This document shows positions 35,656-47,765 of a stretch of 64,000 bases of DNA, piece by piece. The notes below the pieces were generated by a model. The model worked only from the letters and a program-made list of their open reading frames with translations, had not been told where the DNA came from and did not search any database. Location: the NCBI GenBank assembly GCA_037043455.1, contig JAWPHD010011448.1, forward strand, positions 19,838 through 83,837. Reading direction: 5' to 3'. Numbering within the stretch: the stretch's first letter is position 1; each line of letters opens with the position of its first letter. Source of the DNA: Cyrtodaria siliqua. Lineage: Eukaryota > Mollusca > Bivalvia > Adapedonta > Hiatellidae. The position numbers and the translations under genes were made by a program.

Positions 35656-35869
35656 AATCATCTCGAAAATATCATGTTTTTGATTAATCGATTACAACGT
35701 AAGCTAAAGGTTGTCTTACACACGTGGCTTTTTAAGAATGCATGTTCTACACCTGATCGGTGGGAACCATAAGACCCCAAAACATAAGAACCCAATTTGG
35801 TGACGGACACCGTTAATGAATGAAACATAAACACAATTTCCTCCCATTATCTGCAACGGTTATAATTAT

Positions 35870-36080
35870 TAGTATGACAATAGGTAAGGGTGAGATTTGA
35901 TACATTCTACTTGGGTTTAACACTTGGTTTAAACCCAAGCGGGCCTTTGACACTGACCGTTTAAATGCTGTACTCCTATTTTCAACCCTTTAATGTTTAC
36001 TCTTTTATATTTTAATCATCCTTGTAATTGTTGTTTGTTTAAAGTCAGTGCTTTCGCCTGACTGTTTATGCATCAATTTC
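35870..36080 (+). mobile_element. Penelope-like 3' fragment
   Basis: gacaataggtaagggtgaga, ctgaccgtttaaatgctgta and a terminal agtcagtgctttcgcctgac stretch; diverged. Confidence 0.55.
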
Positions 36081-36617
36081 ACTTTGTCCAATAATTAATA
36101 TTAATTATAAGAATAGTATAAAGCAAATTGTTTTTTGCATATTACTGACTGTTGTTTGCAGTTTACCAATACTATGTTCAAATATATGGTAGAATAACGA
36201 AGAGAAGTTGAAAACCTACAATTTAAATATATGCAAGCATATTTAAAGTCAAAATGATACTGGATTAATAAATCGAGAGGATCTTTTTATGCTTGATAAA
36301 TACGTCAAAATTGCCATGTATCCCTTTAAAATCATCTTGATAGTCTCTTATAACTATCATGTGTCGCCAGTCGTAAATAGGTTGCATATTACTAGCCATT
36401 TATTTGAAACGAAACTGTTTTGTAATGCTTCTAAAGCTTTTACTAGCGAGCTATATCAAATTTAGAACGTTCTACCTACGAAATTTACTAACACAAATAC
36501 TCTTTAATTTATACTAGCCTAGTAGCATTGAACGCCCTTTTTATTTTCGGTGTCTGTTTTACAGAAAAATATAAATCGACTGACGGACAATCAATTATGT
36601 CTACCAGCATATTGATT

Positions 36618-36640
36618 TTGTACGTACGTACGTACGTTTT
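36618..36640 (+). repeat. Short (TACG)n microsatellite
   Basis: gtacgtacgtacgtacg, about four and a half units; self-complementary. Confidence 0.8.
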
Positions 36641-38000
36641 ACATTTTAAAGTTTTACTTTTTAAAGTTTTAACAAATAATACGTATTTTAGGCTATTGAA
36701 TTTGAATGGCGAAAGACGAGGTGTTTTCTCAAAGATGGAGTTTGCAAGTAGTCCTGTGCCGAAAGAACCAGTTTCAAGTAATATGTTTTGTCATAGTAGA
36801 AATGCAATAACCGTATTATATCGTTCATATTGGTATCGATCGATACAAATTGTTTAGATTATAGCGTTTCAATAGACCTGTGTTATTACGAAAGCACTGG
36901 ACTTATTCGATTTTTGTTTTTTTCATTTGGTGGGGAGGATTATTTGGCACAATATGATCAATGTACGACGTCATGTTTCTGAAGATGTGTTACAATTCGT
37001 AAGCGTTCCGATCAGTAGTTGAGCTGACAATTCTATTTTTACGTTAATTTCTTTCACAAAATCGTGAAAAAACATCTCGTGTTCATTTTGACACTAGCTT
37101 TCGTTTCCTACCAGTTGTAGGTAGCGCCTTACCAACATGCACTATAGATGCTTGTCAACGTTCAGTATTGTAGACTACTGAGAGTAAACGCGACAATATG
37201 AAATATACAGTAATGAAAATAATTATTTACCGATACTTGTATCATATGCAAAACTTCATGGAATGAGTTTCCGGATGGCAGGTATAAGTAGTCATTTAAA
37301 ATGTTCAGCATATAAATGCATCCTGCTAGCCTTGTTCTCCGTTGACTTGACAACACACATGTGTAACTATTCCCAATGTTTTCTTTAACATAAAGTTTAG
37401 TTATAGTGCAATAAGTTTATATAGGTCAATGTCATAAGCATATGATTAACATATTTTAAATTTTGCCAACACTAATTGTATAACTTGTTTTTTTTTTTCT
37501 AATGGTGTCATTGTAGATTGAAATAAGCAGCACTGAAAAAAACATTTAAAGATTTTAAATCAGAGGAATATGTAAAACGTTAATCCTGTCATCTATATTT
37601 TTTCTACTATTTAAAGTTGTTTCATTTAACTGTTTAATAAATGTATTGTTATACATATACAACGCATACATATATTAAGATGGTGATTACAATATTTAAA
37701 TTCACATCATGTAACGTGTTTTTTCCATATTAACACAAAAAAATGTGCAAACAAAATAAAGCTAGAGTTAACAAATATATATGAAAATTAGGGCTGTATA
37801 TGTGTTTGTGTTTGAATACGAAACAGATTTGTTTACTTCCAATTCTCAAGTCGTCATGGTTTTGTGTTGTTTTTGAACGATTTCACAATGTAAAATGATA
37901 TGTTTCGCCTACAACATTAATTCCCGTTTTTGAATGCGCCATCTCATGTTGTACCAACAAACCAGTCGGACATAGCGACAAACAATAAATATTCCCTCTA

Positions 38001-38261
38001 TCACTTTGCTTGAGCAACACCCTTGCCAAGAAGGGCTCCTTCTTTTTCCAAATAAAGCGTTGGCCAAACCAGGAATGCAACCCTTTTCCCGGACTTTGTA
38101 TATGGCTTGAATTTATCTTTATCAAATGCCTCGCTGAATCGAACATCAACATAAACCGGCGGGGACTGCAGGCACATTAGCCAACACAATTTAATGCATT
38201 CGCTTATATAGGCTGTGCAGTTCTTGTCGTCTGGCAATGCTTTGTGTGTTTTTATGAAGTG
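38001..38261 (-). CDS. MIEAP-domain gene, copy 2: terminal exon
   Basis: Terminal exon of 86 codons and a TGA stop; the acceptor is ..tatttttag. It carries the same diagnostic blocks as copy 1: CIKLCWLMCLQSPPVYVDV, RVAFLVWPTLYLEKEG and LLGKGVAQAK. Its length is identical to the copy 1 exon with about 20 substitutions, and no stops or indels. If the upstream coiled-coil exon is truly frameshifted, this exon may still be expressed by other splicing or may have become non-functional only recently, because its own frame shows no decay. Confidence 0.82.
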   Translation of the reverse strand, partial: HFIKTHKALPDDKNCTAYISECIKLCWLMCLQSPPVYVDVRFSEAFDKDKFKPYTKSGKRVAFLVWPTLYLEKEGALLGKGVAQAK

Positions 38262-38459
38262 CTAAAAATATAAAGAGATATATAAATGAAAGGTGTATAT
38301 TTTTGGCAGGAGAAATACTCCACACCAAAGACAAACAACAGTTAAAGAAAAAATCAAACAATAATACATATATGCGACATATATCAGATATAATAGCTAT
38401 CAGGTTGACTAAAATAATTAACAGTTTAATAAGAGCTGAACTTAACAGTCGTTTTTTAC

Positions 38460-38775
38460 AAAAGTTGATATAAAATCGAACAGGAAATATGGCTTCCCAG
38501 AACACAGACAACCACTAAACACGCATTAAAACAAACGCCAACCACCATGTTAACAAGAAGCAAGGCATAAACCTTACCAATCACAAACAGGTTCACAATA
38601 GAGCTACCGACTTGGAACAGTCAGTGGCAAAAAGGCCGCTGGGGTTTAAATCAGGTTCTTGGGTGTGCCAAACCTCATTCTTACCGTATTCACTTCCCAA
38701 TAAAATGGGACAGTGTAAATAAAGCAATCTCCGCCAGGCTTTATTCTCTAACGAACAAGGCAATATAATAAGTAT
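38460..38775 (-). mobile_element. Penelope-like 3' fragment, duplicon copy 2
   Basis: Counterpart of 7580-7890, with the same truncation points and the rest of the module (ttggaacagtcagtggcaaa, aaggccgctggggtttaaat). Confidence 0.75.
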
Positions 38776-38929
38776 ACTACATTGATAAGGTCAATTTTCA
38801 TTTTACTGTTATGTAATTCAGGAACGGATTTTACAGATATAAAACTGAAATTTGAAGAAAAACACATATATCGTATATGATGAAGTGTATGACAGTAGAT
38901 ACGAATTTCTAATAGGACAATTAAGCGTT

Positions 38930-39140
38930 CACAGACTCAATCATCCAATAAATACATTCAAACAACAATATTACATGGAAGTAAAGTATGCGACACCACA
39001 AACATAAACCGATCAGTGCAAAAATCCTGTTGTGAGTTTAAACCAGATGCTAGGGTGCACCATACCTCACTAGTACCGTAGTGGCATCCCAATTAACCGG
39101 GACAGTGTGAAATAAGGAATCTCAGCCAGGCAGATGATTA
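38930..39140 (-). mobile_element. Penelope-like 3' fragment, duplicon copy 2
   Basis: Counterpart of 8040-8300, missing the central gacaatagggctacc block. Confidence 0.6.
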
Positions 39141-39645
39141 TATATATATGAATGTTAAAAAAACAAATCTAGAAAACCACAACGTTTTTATAAACAGTAT
39201 ACCAGTGTATTAAATTTAATTTGATCGGTACCGTATTCGCCTAATCTAAAACTATGGGTGGATACATACTTTAATAAATGTCTTGTACAACGACACATAT
39301 TTCGTGATTTGTGAAGTGTAAATATAACATTATAATGGTCAAAACGTGTCGGTCAGGAAAGGGATCAGAAAGCAGCGAACACATACAAGAGAAGAAAGTA
39401 TCAGCCTCGGTTTTACTGAGTCTCTATGTGAGAGGTAATACATGCATAAGAAGACTTGGCGAAAGGTCTAGATAGTACTAACATCAAACATTAGGCTCTT
39501 AAATGTATTAAGGCATGGTTATTCTTCTTTTCAGAAGAGCTACGAAACAATACACAGTACATACCAAAATACAATTATATACATGTCTTGGTATTATATG
39601 ATTAGCTTGTTTACGCGCAATAAAACATGAGAGAGCTATATTTAC

Positions 39646-39741
39646 CTTTATAACATATGCAACTGATACATCGGCCGTTTGTTTCCTCAGATCTGATATC
39701 ATCTTGGTATGGACCGGACCAAGTGATGTCTCTTTATCAAT
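39646..39741 (-). CDS. MIEAP-domain gene, copy 2: middle cassette exon
   Basis: A 96-bp, 32-codon exon, phase 0 in and out. The acceptor is tttttttatttag and the donor is AAAG|GTAAAT. It encodes IDKETSLGPVHTKMISDL and then RKQTADVSVAYVIK. The four extra residues near the start are in frame and are probably the ancestral state lost from copy 1, although insertion here cannot be excluded. It joins in phase to 38001-38261. Confidence 0.75.
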
Positions 39742-40265
39742 CTAAATAAAAAAATGCATTGTGTATTTCACAATGCTATTCCGTGAAATTAATTCGAAAC
39801 ATTTATCTAAGATAGTGTTGATATAAACAAGAGTCAATATAAAAGTTATGCTTAGTTATTTGTTAGATAGTACGCACTCTAAGTGATGAGGCTATTTTTG
39901 ATAGAAAATATGTTTTTCATGTCATAACCTTTACCACGTGCAATTCATAAATAATACTGACTATACAAAATCTATTTTATAGTCACCGTTATTGAAGGAC
40001 ACGAGTAATTTTCACGGTGCATTTCTTCGTATATGTACACCGGCGTGTTGATTTGTTCACAAATAGGTAAGATTTGCTTTGAGCTTACATTTAAAAACTT
40101 AAATTTATTAACATCAGATTAAAACATTACGTAACATGTTTCAACGTGAATGTTGCGCTTAACGTTGCACACCAACGACCGTGAGAGCGTAAATAATTCA
40201 AGAAATAGATTTTAAGTAATTAATTGCATTTAATGAATTAAATTAGCTAAGTTACATTTAAACAA

Positions 40266-40503
40266 TAGCTACTTACGTGCGATGAGGTGTGTGACAGTAC
40301 CTACTTACGTTCATGACGTGTGTGACAGTAACTACTTACGTGTCATGACGTGTGTGGCAGTAACTACTTACATGCGATGACGTGTTTGTCAGTGACTACC
40401 TACATGCGATAACGTGTGTGACAGTAACTACTTACGTGCGATGACGTGAGTGGTCAAAGTAACTACTTACGTGCTATGATGTGTGTGACAATAACTACTT
40501 ACT
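40266..40503 (+). repeat. 32-bp intronic minisatellite, copy 2 (about 7 units)
   Basis: Same repeat as 9185-9740, in the corresponding intron, with about seven diverged units and no run of identical ones. About 100 bases of non-repeat sequence lie between the shared left flank (cgtgaatgttgcgcttaacg) and the first unit. Confidence 0.8.
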
Positions 40504-41519
40504 TGAACAGGACACAGAAGTGCGGTCTTCAAATCTAAAAGTTGCCCTCGACTTGTTTCGTGACAAAACTTGTATGCTTCCTACAAAATAGTTTTCCATT
40601 TTATTGCATAATTATTAATTGAAACTCTTTTGTAAGAATACAGTCAATAATAAAGCAGTATCTCAAACGGTCAGTTATTCAATGTTCTTTACACTTATGC
40701 AATGTCATACTCCTTACTAGATGTTCTTCAGAACAGTTGATCTCATGCATGTTCTTAGGCAAATGGGCAAGAACAGAACGTAATAGAAATAGCCTAAATA
40801 GATCTAAAGCCTTGGCCTTTACCACTTTTCAATAATTAAAATTGTTTACTGAGTTGCCATACTGGATTTCAAAACAAGTATAGAATAAGACAAATGATCA
40901 TATAAACAGGTTATATTAGTTTTAGTGTTCATATACATGTCATTTTCATTAAACAGTTTCAGATATTCGGGGTGGGGGACAGAAGAGCCCAAATGCATAT
41001 TTATTTGTAGTTATTGATTTTTTTGTACAAAGCAGCTACTTTTCCCAAAAACAAGATTTAGCAAAATAAACATAGTCTGACCCCAATTGACAGATGCTAT
41101 GTAGGAGGTGGGTGGGTGGAGCTAGGTGTTTTTACGTTTTAAATGATTTTTATATTTGTGAACACTATATTTCTATTTAGCAGCGTCATTATTACATTGG
41201 TATAAAGCTATATTTGAAAATTTAAATTGACACATGCATATAGTATTATTTTATTCATTATGCACGAGGGTCATTAAAAAAATCTCAATAACACAACATT
41301 CGTCCGTTTTTCATGATTTCTTTCTGAAATGCTTTATCCACAAGAGTACTTATGAATGTGATTGTGTCATATAAATAAAATATATAGTTTTTAATCTACG
41401 TCACATCTTACGATAGAAAACGACATGGCTCTTTGCAACCACTCTGTAAAATGCTTTACAATTGCTAACGTTTTGAAAAAATGAACCACGAACTTGTGCA
41501 TATGCAATCTATAAAATCC

Positions 41520-41745
41520 CATTATAGCACACGTGTACACCTGTGTGCATCCGCACGCCCTTCAGAACGTCCCTCACGCATTGGCTTAGGGTTTCATTTG
41601 GTTCCGAATATGTCACCAATAAACCTTTAGGACTCATCTAGGTTTATCGGTGACATATTCAGAACTAACCGAAACCCTAAGCCAGTGCGTGAGGGACGTA
41701 CTGATGGGCGTACGTATGATCTCAGGTGTACAAGTGTAAAACTAT
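41520..41745. mobile_element. Foldback/palindromic element, duplicon copy 2
   Basis: Same inverted repeat as 10790-11010, with a slightly different centre (cctttaggactcatctagg) and independent substitutions in each arm. Confidence 0.85.
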
Positions 41746-42589
41746 ATGCTCCCTCTATTATCGTAGTGCTGGGTATAACAATATTACCGAAACAGAAACA
41801 CATTTATTGTAAAACAAAATAGGTATGAAGAATTCTAGACCTTATAAGAATATGTATCGGAACTAGCCAACAGTACAGGTTTAAAACAATAAACGAAACA
41901 CGCTGACATCAGCATAATTTTTATGGTTTGGTTGCATTGCTACTCATAGTTTGGTTGGATATAATAAGAACTACTGCATGCCCTCCCGTGACTACGTCCA
42001 TACTGAAAACAACCATATTGCCAAATGTTGCAAGACGTGATAACCGATTAAATTAGTTTATTTGTGGTAGTGCAGATGCGACTATTAAATACATACATTT
42101 CGAACACGCGGCTAGTAATCGGTGGAGCTACCTCCGTTTGGAGGTTTATGCAAAGTGTACCATCGCCACTTCCGAGGTAGTTCCAAGGCAAAACAGGTTT
42201 ATATGCTTTGCTATTATTGTTTTACTTTTGTATTTGCCTTGATATGGCAAATCCAGGAATGCGGTTCAGTGTGGTTATGTTTACGTTTCTCACACGGCCA
42301 ACATTTGCCTCGAAAGGACTTTTAGACCGTTCGAACTTTTTGTTTCAGTTTAGTAACCCTTTTATCTGCCTATTTAAGCTACAAATAGACACGTACACAT
42401 CAAATGTCAACTTGTTGGTGTCCGACTATTGCTGGTTTATACACTAATAACACGGAGACAGTTTTTTGGGGAGGTAGGAGTGGTGGGGGCTGGCGGTGGA
42501 ATACGCGATTTCTTAAAAGAGATAGATCCAATGCCAGAGAGATGCCGGTGAGATAGTTGTAGTGATATTGGAGCAAATTCAGGCTTATC

Positions 42590-43170
42590 TTCTCGTGCTT
42601 GCAATGAAGACTGTTATTCATTCCGATCTTTGGAGATCGCTGAACCCGATATTTACAAATATCGGTGGTACATTCTTAAATACCTTTGTATTCCTACTTG
42701 TATTTCGAATAGGTGGTTCCACAACTCCAGCATTTAAAGCTTACGAGTATTGTTTAACCCTTAGGATATGTTGCCTGCTTTTTAATTTAGTCGTTTGACT
42801 GTTACCTCTGTAACCGCTGCTCCCAACTAAATTCCATTTTGTTCATTTCGCCCATTGTTTTCTCGTTTAGGGCAAAGCGTTTTGTTAGAAAATGGGACCA
42901 TATGCCGCTGGCCATGGAATGGTGTGAAAATACCTCATTGAAGATTCCATGTTCACCGTCATATGCATACCCTCTTCGGGATGGCTGTTCAAAATCGTTG
43001 TGCTACAGACATTTTAAATATTGAGTTCTGCTTAACCCGGGGTTAGAGGGCGTGAACGATAGCAAGCACTTTTCACTACTGTTCATGAACTTCCGTCTCA
43101 ATCAAACCGAGACTGCAATATTTGTTTGTATTTATCGTGTTCGGCGTTTTTCAAATTTTTCCTTTCAAAC
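42590..43170 (+). mobile_element. Family B repeat, duplicon copy 2
   Basis: Single full-length unit: tttggagatcgctgaacccg, ctcccaactaaattccattt, gggaccatatgccgctggcc, attgagttctgcttaacccg, and a hairpin whose stem carries one G:T and one mismatch (43054-43083). Confidence 0.7.
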
Positions 43171-43989
43171 ATTTTTATATTATTCTTTCATGCCGGATAA
43201 GGCTATCCAAGTTTTACATGGGGGATGGAAAGTCTTGTCCTTAGGGTAAAGATAAAAGGCACGCGCGCACCAACATCCGATATACAGGAAAACATGCAAC
43301 ACGTTAGTAGCTGGCGGCTTCAACGCACAACATGTGTCTGATATGCAAGACAAATAGTCTGTCATGAGTATTCGGTTCAGATAGGAGAGCCTCGGTTTCG
43401 ATAAACTCTTAGGAAGACAAAGTATCTAAATAAACACTTTAGCTATACGTAATACACTTTTTTGTTGATAGTTCTTAATTGTGTTTAGGGAATACAATCA
43501 CAAATAATGAAACATCTGCAACTATGCATCATTTACAACAGCTGTATAAGACGGGCCTCATTATCCAACACAAAGTTGATCTGGGATATAAATTTCGGGG
43601 TTACGGATAAAGTACTGAAAGGATGGGACCACTGACTTTGCATATAATAAGTACGCGTTATTCCAAAAGGTATAGTTTGTAAATGACCAATTTCCGTAGT
43701 TATAACGTTTACCGATTACTTTGCAGAGGTATATAAATTGTACAGCACTGTATACAGAATACATGTATGCAATTGTATTAGTTCACATGAAGGACGTGGG
43801 CACCGGGGTGAGTACATCATGCATATTACAGATACAAATGGTACAAAACAAATTTTGAACGTTGTTTATAACCAAGAGCAATGTCGTACACCGCCTGGTT
43901 GATATATGATGCGTTCATGTCGATATGTAGCGTACATAAGTAAAAACAGTGGAAAACTCGGTGGCGACGAGCAAGTTGAGAAAAAAAAC

Positions 43990-44310
43990 AGCAAAGTGCG
44001 ACGGTTAAAAGTCCTTTGCGGAAAATTAGGCATCCTTCGAGAAAATGTTTGGACTGTTGCAAAGCTTTTTCAGTACAGCTTTGGCAGCTGTAAAAAGTCG
44101 CCCCCACTACAAATCATTCGTGTAAGTACTTACTGGTACTTTGCGATCATCAGGTCCATTCGTGTCTTTACTGTAGAATACCGCTTAAGCCGATGCTAGA
44201 GGGCTTGAGAGGTTGCACCTTAAATTACCTCTCCTGAACTGGCTCAATAAAACCGAGTCTGTCAAATGTCTCTCTTGTTTGTGTTTGTTGCCTCTTTCAG
44301 TATGTATTTA
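43990..44310 (+). repeat. Family C repeat, duplicon copy 2
   Basis: Single unit with hairpin gagaggt (44207-44213) and acctctc (44227-44233), followed by ggctcaataaaaccgagtct (44241-44260). Confidence 0.6.
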
Positions 44311-44539
44311 AAGAGAATCATAAGGAACTGCATTCCCGGATTTTTCATATCAAGGCACATTCAACATTAACGAGGAAATAGCAAAGCATACCCACCGTGT
44401 TTACCTTACTTTTGGCGTTGGAACTACCTGGAAAGTATCAATTGAGCATATTTAGATACTCGTATACTTCCAAACGGATCCATTGATTATCAGCCGTGTA
44501 GTGCCCTAGCCGTATTGGAATATGATTCGAACGATTGTC

Positions 44540-45345
44540 GAGTTTTATTATCGTAACCCTGATCTTCTTTCCAAATATAAATGTAATTTAAGGACTCTTC
44601 TGCGACAAGGACTATCACAACCTGACTTCTATGGTGATGTGATTTATAAACTTCGTAAGATTCTTGGTCATGATCACTTTCATACTATCTTTGTTAAACT
44701 TGTTAAAAAGTTTATCAAAAGAGGTTATGACCCTATCATTTTGCAACGTACTGCATGCTTTTACAGTTCGCCACTATGCTTTCCTCTTTAATTGTACGAT
44801 GACCGGACAGGCTGTGGACCCTGTGATGACGCCTACCTAAAGCCCATTGGGACGGTGGCGTTTGATGTTTGTCCATGATCTTTCTTGTCGTGCCCTTAAT
44901 GGTTTATTCTTTTACTGCTCTGGCTTCTGCAAAGTCATTGAGTACCTTCATTGTGGCTTTCTAGGCTATTGTTTTTTTGTATTATATTTACACGAGCATA
45001 TTTGTGTTTTACTTATATTGCCTATTGATGCTGCCTTGTTGGTTAGAGATTAGATCATGGCGGGGATTTCTTTATTTACACTGTCCTGTTTTAATGGGAT
45101 GACAGTAGGGTAAGTGTGAGGTTTGGTGCACCCTAGAACCGGTTTAAACCCCCAGTGGCCTACTTTACCACTGACCGTTCCAAGGCGGTAGCCCTATTGT
45201 CAACCCTTCTGTGTTTGTGATGTCGTTTGCATTTTTTATTACTTTTGTCTTTTCGTTTGTCTGTTTGCGTGTTTGTTTTTGTGTTTTGTGGTTGACTGTT
45301 GTCCTTGAATGCTGCTTTCCCTGTCCGATATTTTTATTCTTTTTT
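44540..45345 (+). mobile_element. Penelope-like insertion private to duplicon copy 2
   Basis: The RT C-terminus is readable (YRNPDLLSKYKCNLRTLLRQ, then GLSQPDFYGDVIYKLRKILG and RGYDPIILQRTAC). A deletion then breaks the frame, and the 3' region runs to about 45345. Copy 1 reads straight through the site (near 16760-16790), so it inserted after the duplication and is 5'-truncated. Among the youngest copies here. Confidence 0.8.
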
Positions 45346-45662
45346 GGCAACATAATTCAAATTAAAAATGGCGACATGGAAGACAAAAACAAATGCAGCT
45401 ATTAAACCAAACTAATTTAAACAGGACGCACACTCGTATGATATAAACTTTGCATTATTTGACAATTTAGAATCTTACAATATTAACCAAAAGTTACTTT
45501 TTTTAATCATGAACACGTAATCTGTCAATCTAAAATATATGTCGTGTATATTATAACAGTAAAGCAATGTGCTACACTACATTTTGAACATGAACATGGT
45601 CAAATCGACACTTATTATACATGTAATTTTTCTTAACTTATAAACGCTTGCTCGAAACCTAC

Positions 45663-45864
45663 CTGTAATGTCTTCAGAAGCATTTGTATAGCTACTTCCT
45701 CAGATTTCTTACGTTTGTCATGAAGATCACCAAATGCGTCTGTCCACTCATTATCGTAAAGTTCCGAGAATCTCTCAGCAAGCTTTGTCGGCCTGTTTGT
45801 ATCACTTAAATCTGCTATTGCGGAATTGCCATCAGTTAGTTTGGCACCAGCTACTTTGGACAAT
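45663..45864 (-). CDS. MIEAP-domain gene, copy 2: first cassette exon
   Basis: A 202-bp internal exon. The acceptor is ..atactatag and the donor is ACAG|GTAGGT, with the same phases as 17737-17935 (one split base in, phase 0 out). The product contains RPTKLAERFSELYDNEWTDA, the start of the MIEAP domain, followed by a charged helical segment ending EEVAIQMLLKTLQ. It has one codon more than copy 1 (a DGNSA versus DASA indel). Intron similarity to copy 1 extends downstream of the donor but stops upstream of the acceptor, marking the duplication edge right at this exon. Confidence 0.8.
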
Positions 45865-45949
45865 CTATAGTATCACATTTTTAAAAGAATGATTCATAAT
45901 CGTATGAACTTGAAAGTGTACATATACACATAATTCACTTTTATATGAT

Positions 45950-46325
45950 GATTAGTTTACAAACATAAGTTTAAAATCTATTATATCACTATTTCCACCG
46001 CCTCCCGAAGGGACAACAAGGGATAATAACAATGAGATGTGTCCATATTTCCGTGCATCTATGAGTGAAAGTTTCCTGACAGTTCAACTTGTAACGTATC
46101 ACCACAGTAATTAAGACAATTACACAATCTGGACTTGAAAATAAGTTTGTGAATCACATCTATTCTCTTAGGTTCGTTAGGCATTGAACTTCATGTACTT
46201 TTTACAGACAGGTTAGTGGTATTCCTACGGCTACTAATTGCGCAACTCTTGTCGCAGATTTGGTTTTGTATTGCTATGAAACAGATGAGTCTCATGTTGA
46301 GTCTTTTACCAGATAATTAGGCAGA
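45950..46325. other. No feature recognised
   Basis: Sequence just upstream (gene sense) of the exon at 45663-45864, beyond the duplication edge. The only notable segment, ttgtcgcagatttggttttg (about 46250), recurs near 60160. Confidence 0.4.
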
Positions 46326-46442
46326 TATTATATAAAGGTAGATGTAAACAATCGAAAGGAAAAGTAGCATTCAAGGAGCACAGTAAACCACAAACACACA
46401 CAGAAACAAAGAACAACTCGAAAGATGTATAAAAGACAAACT

Positions 46443-47371
46443 AATAAATGAATGAATGAATGAATGAATGTCTTTATGTATAGAGGGTGACCCAATTAGC
46501 CCACACTAATCTCCCTTGGGGCCCTCTTATATAACAAAACAGTGATATTTCCTTGACATTATTGCGCACACATACATGCAAATACACACACATGCGCACA
46601 CATTAGGATGAAACATATCACAAATATATGACGGGACTGCACATTTTGATACTCTATACAAACATTTTCCACTTAACTGTAGTGTCACATTAGGATGAAA
46701 CATATCACAAATATATGACGGGACTGCATATTTTGATACTCTATACATAAATTTAAACCACTTAACTGTAGTGTCACTACATTTGTAGATCTGCATTTTT
46801 TTAAAAGAATGTTATGATCCACTAAGTCAAATGCTTTCTTCAAATCAACCATTATTACACCAACAAATGTACCTTCATTTAATCTTTTTAACCACTTTGT
46901 CAACCATATGAACTAAAGCCGTTTCGCAGCTGTGGCTTTTTCTAAACCCACTTTAAGATTTACATAGTAATCTATAATAATTTAAAATCTCAACAAATGA
47001 GTTGTGCACATGTTTTTCAATCAACTTGGAAAGAGTTGGTTAAATAGAAATTGGTCTGTAGTTGTTTACATTATCAGATGCACCTGATTTGAATAAGGGA
47101 TTGACCTAAGCAGCTCCTCACGTATCTGGGAAAATTCCCTGTCTTATACTACAATTATTAATATATGTAATACTTTTTGATATTACATTGGCTAATAATT
47201 TTAGAAATTTAGAACCAATATGGTCAAGTCCCGTGGATTTGGATGTATCTAGGCTGAGGAGCATTTTACGAGTTTGTTCTTCTGATATGAGAGGATTGTT
47301 AAAGTACATTTTGTCTGGAACAGTGCGATTTACAAATTGCTTTACTTTTGTAAAGTCTGAGTTTGAATAAG
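46443..47371 (-). pseudogene. 5'-truncated CR1/L2-like LINE with short-repeat tail
   Basis: Reverse-strand RT pieces: NPLISEEQTRKMLLSLDTSK with STGLDHIGSKFLKL (47384-47118) and GVIMVDLKKAFDLVDHNILL (about 46860-46800), the latter being an RT catalytic-block region (VDLKKAFD). The 3' end near 46443 carries a reverse (attc)n tail, as CR1/L2-group elements do. An 85-bp internal tandem duplication (46603-46774) and stops make it non-functional. Confidence 0.75.
46603..46774. repeat. About 85-bp tandem duplication inside the LINE
   Basis: cacattaggatgaaacatat...cttaactgtagtgt occurs twice in succession with a 2-base length difference. Confidence 0.8.
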
Positions 47372-47489
47372 ACATCAGAAACACAAAACAGAGAATATGG
47401 CTACCGCCTTGAAAAAGTCAGTGGCTAAAACAAATGCCGCTGGTGGTTTAAACCAGGTTCTATGTTGAACAAAACCTCATTCTTACTCT

Positions 47490-47765
47490 AGTTCTTTTCG
47501 AAGTTTATGGTAACGGTAGCCCTGCTGGAGTAACTTTTTAGTTATACAAATTTTACGAATATTAATTTCTTCAACACGACAACAAGCTCTAGAGAAATGA
47601 ATAAGTTGAGAAACATAGACCCCATAAGACGTAGCTCGGGGAAAATCCCAATCTAAACGGGGATAATTAACAATATTAAAATTAAAATCATCTCTCTTGT
47701 CATACATTTTACTAATTATTTCGTCATCTTCAATAGAGAGATGTACGTAAATCAAGAAAAGAAGC
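47490..47765 (-). pseudogene. Penelope-like RT, later part of the ORF
   Basis: A 90-codon open frame containing DDFNFNIVNYPRLDWDFPRA, TSYGVYVSQLIHFSRACC and KKLLQQGYRYHKLRKELE. These blocks belong to the same element as the LSQPDFYGD region at 28.98 and 44.6 kb. It begins right where the nested 3' fragment ends, at a rearrangement junction. Confidence 0.7.

Larger units (their letters stand above)
33990..45864 (+). repeat. Segmental duplication, copy 2
   Basis: Second direct copy of the block at 0.56-17.9 kb. It is shorter. It lacks the SINE near 14.9 kb, the 738-bp insertion near 17 kb and most of the minisatellite, but has gained a Penelope-like insertion at about 44.54-45.34 kb. Exonic identity between the copies is roughly 77-85 percent by eye, so the duplication is old but well preserved. 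The sequence between the copies (18-34 kb) is not repeated elsewhere in the window as a block. Confidence 0.85.
46330..47490 (-). mobile_element. Penelope-like 3' fragment interrupted by a LINE
   Basis: The 3' terminus lies at 46330-46443 and the continuation at 47371-47490 (acatcagaaacacaaaacag, gctaccgccttgaaaaagtc). The consensus runs straight across the gap. taaaagac on the left and ataagaca on the right suggest a short target duplication around aagac. Confidence 0.7.
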
